Counted from the first letter of the stretch, positions 8,775-17,576 are shown. The stretch is DNA of 37,639 bases from UBA1275 sp038124025 (GCA_038124025.1 JAYPBC010000019.1:1-37639), one strand, 5' to 3'. Numbers and translations are program-made. The notes: generated by a model from the letters alone, not told the origin.

Positions 8775-10934
8775 ATGAGTCAAACCAATAAAAAGAAAAA
8801 ACCTCTTTGGATATACGTATTTATCCTATTTATCACCTTATTAGTATCAATTAGTGCCACTATGCTTCCTGCAATACAGCGCATAGAATTATCTCTACGA
8901 GATCAATTCTTTGAGAAGAGGGGACCTCTGTCTGTTGAAGACTCACCTATAGTTTTGGTAGCTATCAGTGAAAAGGCTGATTCTGAGATTCCAGAGAAAT
9001 GGCCATGGCCTACAGAATTGCATGCTCGTTTAGTTCATAATTTGAATCGAGCGGGAGCTAAAGCAATACTTTTTGATGTTATTTTTTCTCAAAAAGATAC
9101 TTATGATACTAAAAATGACTCACTTTTCGCAGAAGCAATAGCTAAATATGGTAATGTTATTTTATCTGGTGACATAGAACTTACCCAAAGAAATGATGCA
9201 GTACAATTCAATCCTATATTTCCCATACCTCTTCTCAGAAATAGTAACCCCAATCCATTTGCATTAGTAAAAACTACTCCAGATCTGGATGGATTTATTA
9301 GAAATTATACTTTTGGGAATAATTATCGAGATCAAAGTATCTATTCTTTGGCGCTTGAGGGAGTTCGAGTATTTACCGATTCTATCTACATTGATCCATT
9401 AATAGCTACTGATGATCCTTATTTTCAGGTAGGTCCTTATCAGGTAGAAAAATCCAGTCCCTCTCATTTTATTATTAATTATTATGGACCAGAAGGTTTG
9501 TTTCCGGTTATTAATTACGAGCAGGTTATCGATGACACCTCATATACCACAGTAATGGAAGCAGAAGCATTTGATTTAAATTTATTTGAAGACCCACTTA
9601 CGGGTACAGGATTATTATATGATGAGGTATTTAAAGATAAGATTGTGGTTGTAGGAGCTACTATGCCCACCTTACAAGATTTTCATCCTACACCATTTTC
9701 TACTATTGATCAGCCTAGGCCTGGTTATGAGATACATGCTCATGCACTTCAGACTATGTTAGATGGCAACTATTTAAGAAGGCAGAGTAACAATAGCAAC
9801 GTGATGATTATGATACTCTTAACTATACTTGTAATTTTTTTTAATAGGCGTTTTGGCCCAGCGCTTGGCTTTCCATTTATGTTGATATTGATGGTAGGAT
9901 ATTACTTTACTGCGCAACAATTGTTTGTAGAATATCAGTTCTTTTTATATGTAACGGGGGTTATTATCACAGTCTTTATAGGTCAAGTTGGTACTGTTGC
10001 TTATGAATTTGTAAATGAGCAAAGAGAGAAACGTAGAATTCAAGGAATGTTCTCATCCTATGTATCACCAACTTTGGTAAGTCAAATGATAGAATCGGGA
10101 GAAGAACCCAAGTTGGGGGGAGAGGACAGTTACATTTCTGCATTTTTTTCGGATATCGTTTCATTTTCTAGCTTTTCAGAAAAATTAGAACCCAAGAAAT
10201 TAGTGCTGCTTATCAATGAATATCTCACAGCTATGACTGATATAATCAACGACCAAGGGGGCACTTTGGATAAATTCATTGGAGATGCAATAGTTGCATT
10301 TTATGGTGCACCAGTATTTATGAAAGACCATGCCTATAGAGCCTGCCTAACCTCTCAATTAATGGATAAGAAATTAGTTGAATTACGAGCAAAATGGGCA
10401 ACAGAAGACTGGCCGGATATCGTGCATACTATGCAACATCGGATGGGTATTAACACCGGTGACATGGTCACAGGAAATATGGGATCTCTTCGAAGATTTA
10501 ACTACACGATGATGGGCGATAACGTTAATTTGGCTGCTAGATGTGAAAGTGGCGCCAAAGCATACCACGTATTCACCATGGTGACGGAGGCTACGAAGCA
10601 AGAAGCAGAACAATTTGGGGATGAATGCCTCTTCCGATTATTAGATAACATTGTTGTTAAAGGTAGAACGAAGCCTGTAAAAGTATACGAGATTGCTGGC
10701 CTTAGGGAAGATGCCGAGCAGCGCAAACTTGATGCAATTGGGAGCTATCATCAAGGAATGGATGCTTATTTCAGGGGAGATTTTAACCGTGCATTAGACT
10801 TTTTCAAACAGTCAGAACAGTTGGAATGGAACGCACATAATCCGTCTCAGTTGTTTATTGAACGATGCCATTCGATGATGAAAAACCCGCCACCACCGGA
10901 CTGGGATGGAGTATTTGTCATGACGAGTAAATAA
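8775..10934 (+). CDS. CHASE2-domain class III adenylate cyclase
   Basis: A 719-residue inner-membrane sensor that makes cAMP from ATP. One membrane helix (about 11-31) precedes a periplasmic CHASE2 domain (about 35-335). Three closely spaced helices (about 343-357, 362-380, 388-412) lead to a class III cyclase domain (about 450-640). Catalytic residues are present: metal-binding Asp460 (FFSDIV) and Asp504 (FIGDAI), Lys500 for adenine, and Asn585 and Arg589 (NLAAR). The second adenine position is Thr578 (YTMMGD) rather than Asp. This Lys/Thr pair is typical of class IIIb cyclases, a group whose studied members respond to bicarbonate. The last 80 residues resemble a single TPR hairpin. A purine-rich AGGTGGAG precedes the ATG. 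It follows the FecR and barrel genes, so extracytoplasmic input through CHASE2 is likely. Confidence 0.93.
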   Translation: MSQTNKKKKPLWIYVFILFITLLVSISATMLPAIQRIELSLRDQFFEKRGPLSVEDSPIVLVAISEKADSEIPEKWPWPTELHARLVHNLNRAGAKAILFDVIFSQKDTYDTKNDSLFAEAIAKYGNVILSGDIELTQRNDAVQFNPIFPIPLLRNSNPNPFALVKTTPDLDGFIRNYTFGNNYRDQSIYSLALEGVRVFTDSIYIDPLIATDDPYFQVGPYQVEKSSPSHFIINYYGPEGLFPVINYEQVIDDTSYTTVMEAEAFDLNLFEDPLTGTGLLYDEVFKDKIVVVGATMPTLQDFHPTPFSTIDQPRPGYEIHAHALQTMLDGNYLRRQSNNSNVMIMILLTILVIFFNRRFGPALGFPFMLILMVGYYFTAQQLFVEYQFFLYVTGVIITVFIGQVGTVAYEFVNEQREKRRIQGMFSSYVSPTLVSQMIESGEEPKLGGEDSYISAFFSDIVSFSSFSEKLEPKKLVLLINEYLTAMTDIINDQGGTLDKFIGDAIVAFYGAPVFMKDHAYRACLTSQLMDKKLVELRAKWATEDWPDIVHTMQHRMGINTGDMVTGNMGSLRRFNYTMMGDNVNLAARCESGAKAYHVFTMVTEATKQEAEQFGDECLFRLLDNIVVKGRTKPVKVYEIAGLREDAEQRKLDAIGSYHQGMDAYFRGDFNRALDFFKQSEQLEWNAHNPSQLFIERCHSMMKNPPPPDWDGVFVMTSK

Positions 10935-10951
10935 ATTAGTCTGAATTTCCC

Positions 10952-10982
10952 TTGAGACTTCATCTAAAAAGGTCGTATCTTG
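10952..10982 (+). promoter_or_regulatory. Promoter of the SRP RNA gene
   Basis: TTG (10952-10954), a 21-nt spacer, then TATCTTG (10976-10982). This is a good fit to the Bacteroidota -33/-7 pattern. The RNA start at 10990 lies 8 nt after the -7 box, as expected. Confidence 0.65.
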
Positions 10983-10989
10983 ATTATTC

Positions 10990-11087
10990 GGGCAAGTCCC
11001 ATACAGTCAGCTCCCTTTGAACTCCGTCAGGGCAGGAATGCAGCAGCGGTAATCTGGTCGTAGCGACGTGATATGGGTCGCTTGCCC
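10990..11087 (+). ncRNA. ffs: Small bacterial SRP RNA (4.5S type)
   Basis: About 98 nt. The ends pair as GGGCAAG (10990-10996) with CTTGCCC (11081-11087). The apical part carries the conserved SRP domain: GTCAGG..AGGAA..GCAGCAGC (11026-11046), the Ffh-binding internal loops and GGAA-type tetraloop region. It acts with Ffh and FtsY in co-translational membrane targeting. There is no Alu domain, as in other short bacterial SRP RNAs. It has its own promoter and terminator. Confidence 0.93.
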
Positions 11088-11094
11088 TTTTTTT
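11081..11094 (+). terminator. SRP RNA terminator
   Basis: The closing helix of the SRP RNA (CTTGCCC side) is followed at once by seven T's at 11088-11094. The mature RNA stem doubles as the terminator hairpin. Confidence 0.7.
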
Positions 11095-11127
11095 GTGTCT
11101 ATGAATTAGACTTCTAATACCCTTTCT

Positions 11128-12084
11128 CTAGGCCATGGATCGCACAATGTGCGAGCTAATTTGTTCCGCATGTACTCTGGAGTTTTCAATAAATAAGGTA
11201 CTCGTTTTTTTCCCCGCACACACAACTCCAGCGACATAAATACCCGCTCGATTCGTCTCAAGATGCTTCTCATCATACACCGGAATGCAGGCTTCATCTG
11301 CAGTGTACTCGACGCCCAATCGATCTAGTAAAGCGTAGTTGGGTCGATAGCCAGTCATTGCTAAGACAAAATCATTTGCGATCGTTATACGTCCTTCAGG
11401 AGTATTAAGGTCTACTTCACCTTCGCGGATCTCCATGACTTCACTGTTGAAATAGGCCGTAATCTCGTTGTTTTTTATTCGATTTTCTATGTCGGGTTTC
11501 ACCCAATATTTAACTGTGGGTTTAACCTCGGAATAGCGTATGGCCATCGAAACATCGGCGCCTGACCGGTAGCACTCTAAGGCTATATCTACCCCTGAAT
11601 TACCCGCTCCAACCACTAAGACTTTTTGTCCTGCATACGGATGAGCTTCTTTATAATAATGCTGCACTTTTGGCAAGTCCTCACCAGGGACTCCCATTCG
11701 ATTGGGCGTTCCATAAAAGCCAGTAGCAATAACTATTTTTGAAGCTCGATATTCATTTTTATTGGTGGTGACATTAAAACTACCATCACTCCCTGTTACA
11801 TCTTTTACCGATTCATATAGATGTACTGGTAGGTCATAATATTGTGCTGCTCTTTTATAGTACTCTAGCGCTTCACTACGTGTTGGTTTAAAGCCGTGTG
11901 AAATAAAAGGAATCCCACCAATTTCGAGTTTATCTGAGGTGGAGAAAAAGGTCATATTCACCGGATAATTATACAATGATTGGACCAAGCAACCTCTTTC
12001 AATAATTAAGAAAGGTATATCTCGTTTCTTTAACTCTATTCCTGTTGCTAAGCCAATAGGGCCTGCGCCAATGATAATAACCAT
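11128..12084 (-). CDS. ypdA: YpdA/Bdr-type NADPH-dependent bacillithiol disulfide reductase
   Basis: A 318-residue FAD/NAD(P)H oxidoreductase. The FAD-binding Rossmann motif IIGAGPIGLATG is at the very N-terminus, and the NADPH-binding motif VVGAGNSGVDIA is central. The family lacks the CxxC of thioredoxin reductases, and none is seen here. The C-terminal FAD contact includes the IYVAGVV strand. YpdA reduces oxidised bacillithiol in Firmicutes, so the gene implies bacillithiol use; the biosynthesis genes bshABC are not in this window. I chose ATG 12084, which places the FAD motif at residues 3-9 as in homologues; the open frame continues 18 codons upstream without a better start. Divergent from the Ppx gene. 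Confidence 0.85.
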   Translation of the reverse strand: MVIIIGAGPIGLATGIELKKRDIPFLIIERGCLVQSLYNYPVNMTFFSTSDKLEIGGIPFISHGFKPTRSEALEYYKRAAQYYDLPVHLYESVKDVTGSDGSFNVTTNKNEYRASKIVIATGFYGTPNRMGVPGEDLPKVQHYYKEAHPYAGQKVLVVGAGNSGVDIALECYRSGADVSMAIRYSEVKPTVKYWVKPDIENRIKNNEITAYFNSEVMEIREGEVDLNTPEGRITIANDFVLAMTGYRPNYALLDRLGVEYTADEACIPVYDEKHLETNRAGIYVAGVVCAGKKTSTLFIENSRVHAEQISSHIVRSMA

Positions 12085-12167
12085 AGTGATTTTGTAATTA
12101 GTGAGAGTAGTTAAGATAAAAAATTCTAAGGTGTACAATTGCGAACACTTTTGTAGCTTAGTCTACT

Positions 12168-13446
12168 ATGATAGGACTCAGTATAAACACCCCCAGCCCG
12201 ATAAAAAAAATTGCAGCTATTGATTTAGGTACCAACTCCTTTCATGTAATTGTGGTCGAAATAATGTCCGATGGGAGTTTCCGGCGTATAGATGACCTAA
12301 AAGAAATGGTGGTTTTAGCTAAAGAGGGAATAGGTCGTAGATTATCACCTCAAGCCATGAACAGAGGACTTTCTGCTTTGCAAAAAATAAAGATTCTCTG
12401 CGATAGCTATCAAGTTGATGAGATTTTGGCTTACGCAACCAGCGCTATTCGTGAAGCTGAAAATGGAGGAGTATTTATCCAGCGCAGCATTGATCAAGTA
12501 GGGATAAAAATTCGAGCAATTCCTGGAAGTATGGAAGCCGAACTCATTGGATATGCGGTACAACACGGANNNNNNNNNNNNNNNNNNNNNNNNNNNNNNN
12601 NNNNNNNNNNNNNNNNNNNNNNNNNNNNNNNNNNNNNNNNNNNNNNNNNNNNNNNNNNNNNNNNNNNNNAATAGGAAAGAACGTCAAAGGGTACCTGGTT
12701 TAGACGAGAAAAGGGTCGACTTTATAAATACCGGGATGATATTGGTCAGGTATCTTATGGAAGAGTTTGGCGTGAAATCTGTTCGTATTTCTACCCAAGC
12801 GCTAAGAGAAGGGATAATAATTAGATACCTGAAAAAAGAATTTATTGGCTTACCTGGAGGCGCTACTTCTGACCCACGTCGTAGGAGTATTTTTGAGCTA
12901 CTTAGAAAGTGTAATTGGCATGAACAACATTCAACTCAAGTCACAAAATTAGCGCTAAAATTATTCGATGCCCTTAGGGATTCCTTAACGTTGTGTGATG
13001 AGGATAGGGAGTTATTAGAATATGCTTCTTTACTGCATGATATTGGATATCACATTTCTCATTCAAAGCATCACAAACACGCATTATATCTTATTTTAAA
13101 TGCTGATTTAAAGGGTTTTAAAGAAGAAGAAATTGCAATAATGGGGCATGTTGCCCGATATCATCGACGGTCCACACCCAAGAAACGACATGAGGAATTC
13201 GCTGGCTTATCTAAGGATGTACGCAAACGGATTACACGATTATCAGGGATATTACGTGTAGCTGATGGGCTGGATCGTAGCCATTATCAAAATGTGCAGG
13301 AATTGAGGGTGGAACATGATACAAAGACCTGTACCATTTACATTCAAACCATTGACGAACCAAGTCTTGAGATTTGGGGAGCAATGAGAAAATCATACCT
13401 TCTTTCCGAAGTGCTTAAAAGAAAGGTGCAGATAGTGGCTTCATAG
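12168..13446 (+). CDS. ppx: Ppx/GppA exopolyphosphatase/guanosine pentaphosphate phosphatase (interrupted by assembly gap)
   Basis: Hydrolyses polyphosphate and/or pppGpp. The N-terminal part has the first phosphate-binding loop IAAIDLGTNSFH and continues to IPGSMEAELIGYAV, equal to residues about 1-132 of E. coli Ppx. After the N run the protein resumes at a segment matching E. coli residues about 265 onward and has the HD-like helical domain (LLHDIGYHISHSKHHKHA). Compared with the family, about 130 residues (about 390 bp), including the second phosphate loop DIGGGSTE, are missing in the gap. The two halves are in different frames only because the 100-N run is a placeholder. Start ATG 12168 is 83 bp from the divergent ypdA start. 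Specificity between Ppx and GppA cannot be told. Confidence 0.88.
12570..12669. other. Assembly gap (100 N) inside the Ppx gene
   Basis: Exactly 100 N. Homology to Ppx predicts about 390 bp of real sequence here, so the gap is under-sized and causes the apparent frame change. Confidence 0.97.
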
Positions 13447-13510
13447 CCAAATTCCTATTTCTACTATTTATGTTGGCTCAATTGATATTGCTTAGCCGCA
13501 TTCTTATGTA

Positions 13511-14944
13511 TTACTCACCAAAAGAGCCTGCTGGGCCTGGGAAGACTACAGGGCTCTCAAAACCATTTATGGAAACGGATGCGACACCAAAGTAGTAATT
13601 ATCAATAACTACATTTTCAAGGGTATGCTCTACCGCATCTGCGGGTACAAACTTACTCCATTGCCATTGGTTGGAATCGGTGAGTCTCCAATAGATTTTA
13701 TAACCAGCTAGCTGAGGATTCTCACTTGGGTTTAAGGCGTCCCAAGAAAGGGTGGTACTTGGGCGAACGGCCCCTTGAATCTGTACATTGGCGGGGGGGG
13801 CAGGTGCCCATGCCATGCTAGCCATTACAACCGCATTTAGATTGGTGAGTTTAGCTGCGTAATCAAAGTCTACTCCATCTATTGTATCTCCATATTTGAT
13901 GCTATCTTCTACTCGGATATCTTGATGTTGCATATGGTAGTTTTCATTGGTCTCCATAATTCGGACCCCAGGGAAACCAGCCTCGTTAAAGGGTCTGTGA
14001 TGTCCACCGCGGCCGAAGCGATCGAGTCGATAGATCATCATTATATCTAAGTTAGGGATATAAAGGTCAGCCATAAGATCTACATAACGTGCCAAATTTC
14101 GAGAAGGTGAGTCGACTTCCCCACCCGTAAATCTTCGCATTCGAGCCTCCCGATCGGTTTCAACGTAGCGAGTACCTTCTGAAAATACACGAGCTGTGGT
14201 ATTGTTAATGACGCCGTTAATCCCCTTGATATTTCCAATCATATCATTATTTAATACTCCTTTTATATCCCATTCGTACTCTAAGGCATAGTCAGCTAAA
14301 ATTTTACCGCCCAATAAGCCTTGTTCTTCTCCAGAAAGACCGGTGTAAATGATGGATGACGGAAATTGATACTTAGAAAGAATTCGAGCAGCTTCTATGG
14401 CTCCTGCCATTCCCGAGGCATTATCATTGGCTCCAGGAGAATCAGAGGTGCCATCATTGGGATCCGAAACTCGAGAATCAATATCACCACTCATTAATAC
14501 GAATCGATTAGGATCCGCATATCCTCGTTGAATTGCCACTACATTCACCACATTAGTCGCCTCTGGCACTCTTCTTTGGGGTTCTACTATTCCTGAAACA
14601 TAAAAAACCTCTAAGCAGCCACCACAATCCTCTGAAATCTGTTCAAACTCAGCTTTTATCCATCGTCGAGCTGCGCCAATACCTCGGCTGTTCGAAACGG
14701 TATCTGACAAGGTGTGTCGTGTCCCAAAACCCGCTAATTGGCGGATGTAATATTCTAATTGCTCGGCAGAGGCTGCTACGCCAATGGTGTGAAGTTCCTC
14801 TGGAGTCCAAGACCCTGAGTGGTTTGTATTCTTTAAAGCTTCTTGAGCCCAAACAAAGCTAGTGCTAAGTAGCATAATCAGGATAAAGCTAAAGAATAGG
14901 CTAAATAAGGTGTTAGGACGAAACGGAGCGATCGGTTGATTCAT
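13511..14944 (-). CDS. Secreted M28-family metallopeptidase with C-terminal FN3 domain
   Basis: A 477-residue exported zinc peptidase (probable aminopeptidase). A signal peptide ends at FVWAQ. The M28 core follows: SGDIDSR (residues 152-158), PGANDNASG (bridging Asp174), SGEEQG (catalytic/ligand Glu206-Glu207) and NNDMIG (Asp234), with a His-rich segment further on. The first zinc ligand, normally His in GHxDS, is Asp154. The C-terminal 90 residues form a fibronectin-III domain (LSWDALNPS, YKIYWR, YYFGVASV). I chose ATG 14944, which overlaps the upstream gene by 32 bp and puts the signal peptide near the N-terminus; the frame stays open to 15067 but that extension is basic and lies within the upstream gene. 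It is the last gene of the envelope operon. Confidence 0.85.
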   Translation of the reverse strand: MNQPIAPFRPNTLFSLFFSFILIMLLSTSFVWAQEALKNTNHSGSWTPEELHTIGVAASAEQLEYYIRQLAGFGTRHTLSDTVSNSRGIGAARRWIKAEFEQISEDCGGCLEVFYVSGIVEPQRRVPEATNVVNVVAIQRGYADPNRFVLMSGDIDSRVSDPNDGTSDSPGANDNASGMAGAIEAARILSKYQFPSSIIYTGLSGEEQGLLGGKILADYALEYEWDIKGVLNNDMIGNIKGINGVINNTTARVFSEGTRYVETDREARMRRFTGGEVDSPSRNLARYVDLMADLYIPNLDIMMIYRLDRFGRGGHHRPFNEAGFPGVRIMETNENYHMQHQDIRVEDSIKYGDTIDGVDFDYAAKLTNLNAVVMASMAWAPAPPANVQIQGAVRPSTTLSWDALNPSENPQLAGYKIYWRLTDSNQWQWSKFVPADAVEHTLENVVIDNYYFGVASVSINGFESPVVFPGPAGSFGE

Positions 14945-15410
14945 TATTGGAAGATGCTGGAGAGTTTTCTGTTTGCTGTGCGTGAACTTTTTCAAAATAG
15001 GCTTGTAACTGCATTCGAAATTGTTCTTGGGCTTTTTGACCGGCTTTTTGCCCCAAAAAAGCGCCAAATATACTGAACAATAGTATTATTCCTGCATATA
15101 TCAAAAGAGTGACTAAGGACCAACCAGAATCGTAAATACTGACCCAGAACAATGGAATTCCACCAATCAAGAATGCAAAAACCCATGGCATTCTAGAAGG
15201 GCCTTCTAATCGTCGCATATACCTACGTGAACTCACGCGAATCATATTGAAGTAGACTAAACCCAAGGCAAGAAGAATGCCTATGCTGTGTAGGTTAGAT
15301 TTTAATACATATGGAAATAACTCTGAAGAAAAAATAGTGAAAGCTCCAGAAACCACCACCAGCCCAGAGGTGTAAAAGGCCATTCGTGGTAATTGTTCCG
15401 TATCAATCAT
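14913..15410 (-). CDS. Small four-helix membrane protein of unknown function
   Basis: A 165-residue inner-membrane protein with about four hydrophobic helices (MAFYTSGLVVVSGAFTIF, then IGILLALGLVYF, then WVFAFLIGGIPLFWV, then LVTLLIYAGIILLFSIFG), then a basic/Gln-rich helix and a Ser-rich tail. I do not recognise the family. ATG 15410 overlaps the EnvC-like stop as ATGA, a sign of translational coupling; an alternative in-frame ATG is at 15422. It lies between the EnvC-like gene and the M28 gene, so an envelope role is likely. Confidence 0.7.
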   Translation of the reverse strand: MIDTEQLPRMAFYTSGLVVVSGAFTIFSSELFPYVLKSNLHSIGILLALGLVYFNMIRVSSRRYMRRLEGPSRMPWVFAFLIGGIPLFWVSIYDSGWSLVTLLIYAGIILLFSIFGAFLGQKAGQKAQEQFRMQLQAYFEKVHAQQTENSPASSNNESTDRSVSS

Positions 15411-16777
15411 TTGGTTAGCCATTCTTCTGGATTCAAATTGGTGTTGTTTTTACGAACGGCAAAAAAGATACTTTCTCCCATTTCCGATTCTAAGGTACCT
15501 GCACGACCAACGGGGCTTCCCGCTCGTAAGATGGTTGAGCTGTTGACATAAATTTCACTTAGGTTGCCATATACGGTGTAGTATGAGCCGTGCTTAACAA
15601 AAACCACGTTACCATACCCAGGTAGCGGTTGAATAGCAAATACATAGCCATCAGAAACAACACGAACTTCTTCGCCTGCTCGCGTTACAATATTTATTCC
15701 TGGGTGTTCGGTTCTTGTTCCGTATAAGGGGTTTCTAGTAATGCCAAATTTCTTTGATACCGTGGTGGAATTCACTGGCCAAGGTAGTTGCCCTTTAGAT
15801 ACAGAAAAATTCTGTTCATATGCTTTTAAGGTTTCATCTGAAACGTACGAGGCTCGGGTTGGAGTAGAATATTTTGCCACTTCTTCTGCCCTCCTTGCAG
15901 CATCAGCTATGGTACGTGCCTCCTCTAAACGTCTTAGCCGTTCATTTTCTAGCTCACGTATTCTATCCTCTTCTGCTATGAGACTGGAGAATTCATTTTC
16001 AAGATTTTCTTTTTGTGCCTGAACTTGTTTTAACTCATCCAGTAGGGTCGTACTCTCAGCCTTGAGTCGTTCGGCACTTCGAAGCTGGAGGTTTCTTTGG
16101 CCATCGAGCTTTGTTTTTTCCTGCTCAATTTCGTCTATAACGAGATTATTTTTTTCTAAGCTACTCTCTAAATCGAGCTGCATACCACTAAGTTCTTGCT
16201 GTTTAGCTACGATTTCATTTCGTTTAGTCCGTTTAAAATTTTCTAGTTTATTCAAGTAATAAGCACGCCTAATCATCTGATTTACAGACTCGGATGTGGC
16301 TAATAATTCAATGGAATTAAGCCGCCCATTCATGTAGGTATAGCGCACAATCTCTCGATAGTTGTCCAAGGATTGCTGTAACTCCTTTTCTCTTAACTGT
16401 ATTTGATCTTGTATTAGATTTATTTCTTCTCCAATCTGATCTTGCTCTCCTTCAAGGCTTTTAATTTTGTTGTCTTGTAGAGCAATTATCTTATTGAGCT
16501 GTTCATACTGCTGAAATACTTTGCTATACTCGTTCTCAGTATCATTTATCTGCTGTTCAAATTCTCTAATTCGACTTGATAATTCTTCAATCTCGGATCG
16601 CGTTTCGTTCTGCTTATCTAGTATGGCATCTCTACGCTCTTGATAAGTTTGAGCCGATAACTCAACAGTACTTAGAATACCCACTACCAGTACGCTAAAA
16701 AGGTAGGCTAAAGCACTTGGCGTGAAGGCCGAAAGCTGAGTTTTCAGTATACAATAGGATGTAGTTGCGGTATTCAA
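15407..16777 (-). CDS. EnvC-like protein: coiled coil plus degenerate M23/LytM domain
   Basis: A 456-residue periplasmic protein. A signal peptide (about residues 14-43) is followed by two long coiled coils (about 45-145 and 180-300) and a C-terminal LytM domain (about 330-456). The metalloprotease site is largely lost: HxxxD is His358..Asn362, the usual Y-x-HL is Tyr-Gly-Asn405, and the final HLHF is SIFF (435-438). Such domains act in EnvC and NlpD as activators of cell-wall amidases, not as enzymes. The start appears to be TTG 16777, one base after the DUF4292 stop; no ATG occurs before the coiled coil. Order TPR-DUF4292-EnvC is one I know from Bacteroidota genomes. Confidence 0.88.
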   Translation of the reverse strand: MNTATTSYCILKTQLSAFTPSALAYLFSVLVVGILSTVELSAQTYQERRDAILDKQNETRSEIEELSSRIREFEQQINDTENEYSKVFQQYEQLNKIIALQDNKIKSLEGEQDQIGEEINLIQDQIQLREKELQQSLDNYREIVRYTYMNGRLNSIELLATSESVNQMIRRAYYLNKLENFKRTKRNEIVAKQQELSGMQLDLESSLEKNNLVIDEIEQEKTKLDGQRNLQLRSAERLKAESTTLLDELKQVQAQKENLENEFSSLIAEEDRIRELENERLRRLEEARTIADAARRAEEVAKYSTPTRASYVSDETLKAYEQNFSVSKGQLPWPVNSTTVSKKFGITRNPLYGTRTEHPGINIVTRAGEEVRVVSDGYVFAIQPLPGYGNVVFVKHGSYYTVYGNLSEIYVNSSTILRAGSPVGRAGTLESEMGESIFFAVRKNNTNLNPEEWLTK

Positions 16778-16778
16778 C

Positions 16779-17576
16779 TTATCGGGTTTGAGTGTAATTA
16801 GTGGGAATGGTTATAGGCAACGGGGTGACGGACTCATTGAATTGTAGTTCAACTAGTTTCACAAATAATTGTGATTTATGCGTTTCGTTCTCAATACTAA
16901 AGGTACGGGCAATTGGAGAATTATTGTAGTTCTTTCTATCATTAACTTGAAGTTTCCAAACTTCTTCTAATCTCTTTTGGGTGGTTGGATCATACGCTGA
17001 ATTATAGTAAAGCCCTGAAAGCGCATAGGTTTCTAATTCTACATATACGTAACCAAAGCTAGGTATGGTGAAACGGATATCTCGAGTAGATTGATTCACA
17101 TCTTCAGCTTGAATAATCCAATCCTCATAGTGTAAGAGTTCATATAAACGAATGGGAGGAATGAGCCCTGGCGCGCTCAATGGAGGTGTGTGTTTGTGCC
17201 ATCGAATAGCTCGTAACTCAATTCGATCTAAAAATAACACAGAATCGCCTTGAATTTCTATGGTAGCCACAGGAATACCAATGCGACTTTTCAGCTCATA
17301 TACCTCTCGGTATTGATTAACATAATATTCAAAACTTAGCCGCTCACTCTGGCCAGGGGCACTAAATAACAATGTACCCTTTCCAGAGAATGATCTGGGG
17401 GGTGACTGTGTCTTGAGCTGCTTATGTATTTCGTATAAGGGGATTTCGGAGGGGATATATTGTTGCTGCTTGGATGAACCTAACATAAAACCACTGCTAC
17501 CACAGCCTTGTAGGAATAAAAGACTCATCATCAAGAATACCGCGAGTATAAAAGAATGTTTATACCATTTACTCAT
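16779..17576 (-). CDS. DUF4292 family lipoprotein
   Basis: A 265-residue lipoprotein. The signal is MSKWYKHS plus a hydrophobic stretch and lipobox LQGC (Cys25). The mature domain is of the DUF4292 type, which resembles LolA/LolB beta-folds, suggesting lipoprotein or lipid handling at the outer membrane (inference). Segments such as FSGKGTLLFS, RIGIPVATIEI, DSVLFLDR and FGYVYVELE are typical. ATG 17576 overlaps the stop of the upstream TPR gene by 8 bp; the frame stays open to 17618 but that would give a poor signal peptide. It is immediately followed by the EnvC-like gene. Confidence 0.8.
   Translation of the reverse strand: MSKWYKHSFILAVFLMMSLLFLQGCGSSGFMLGSSKQQQYIPSEIPLYEIHKQLKTQSPPRSFSGKGTLLFSAPGQSERLSFEYYVNQYREVYELKSRIGIPVATIEIQGDSVLFLDRIELRAIRWHKHTPPLSAPGLIPPIRLYELLHYEDWIIQAEDVNQSTRDIRFTIPSFGYVYVELETYALSGLYYNSAYDPTTQKRLEEVWKLQVNDRKNYNNSPIARTFSIENETHKSQLFVKLVELQFNESVTPLPITIPTNYTQTR

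Noticed and set aside
12168..13446. Genuine frameshift or pseudogene in ppx
   Set aside because: The frame change coincides with the 100-N gap, and both halves match the family well, so it is an assembly effect.
14945..15067. Longer N-terminus for the M28 peptidase
   Set aside because: The extension is Lys-rich, lies inside the upstream membrane-protein gene and would bury the signal peptide.
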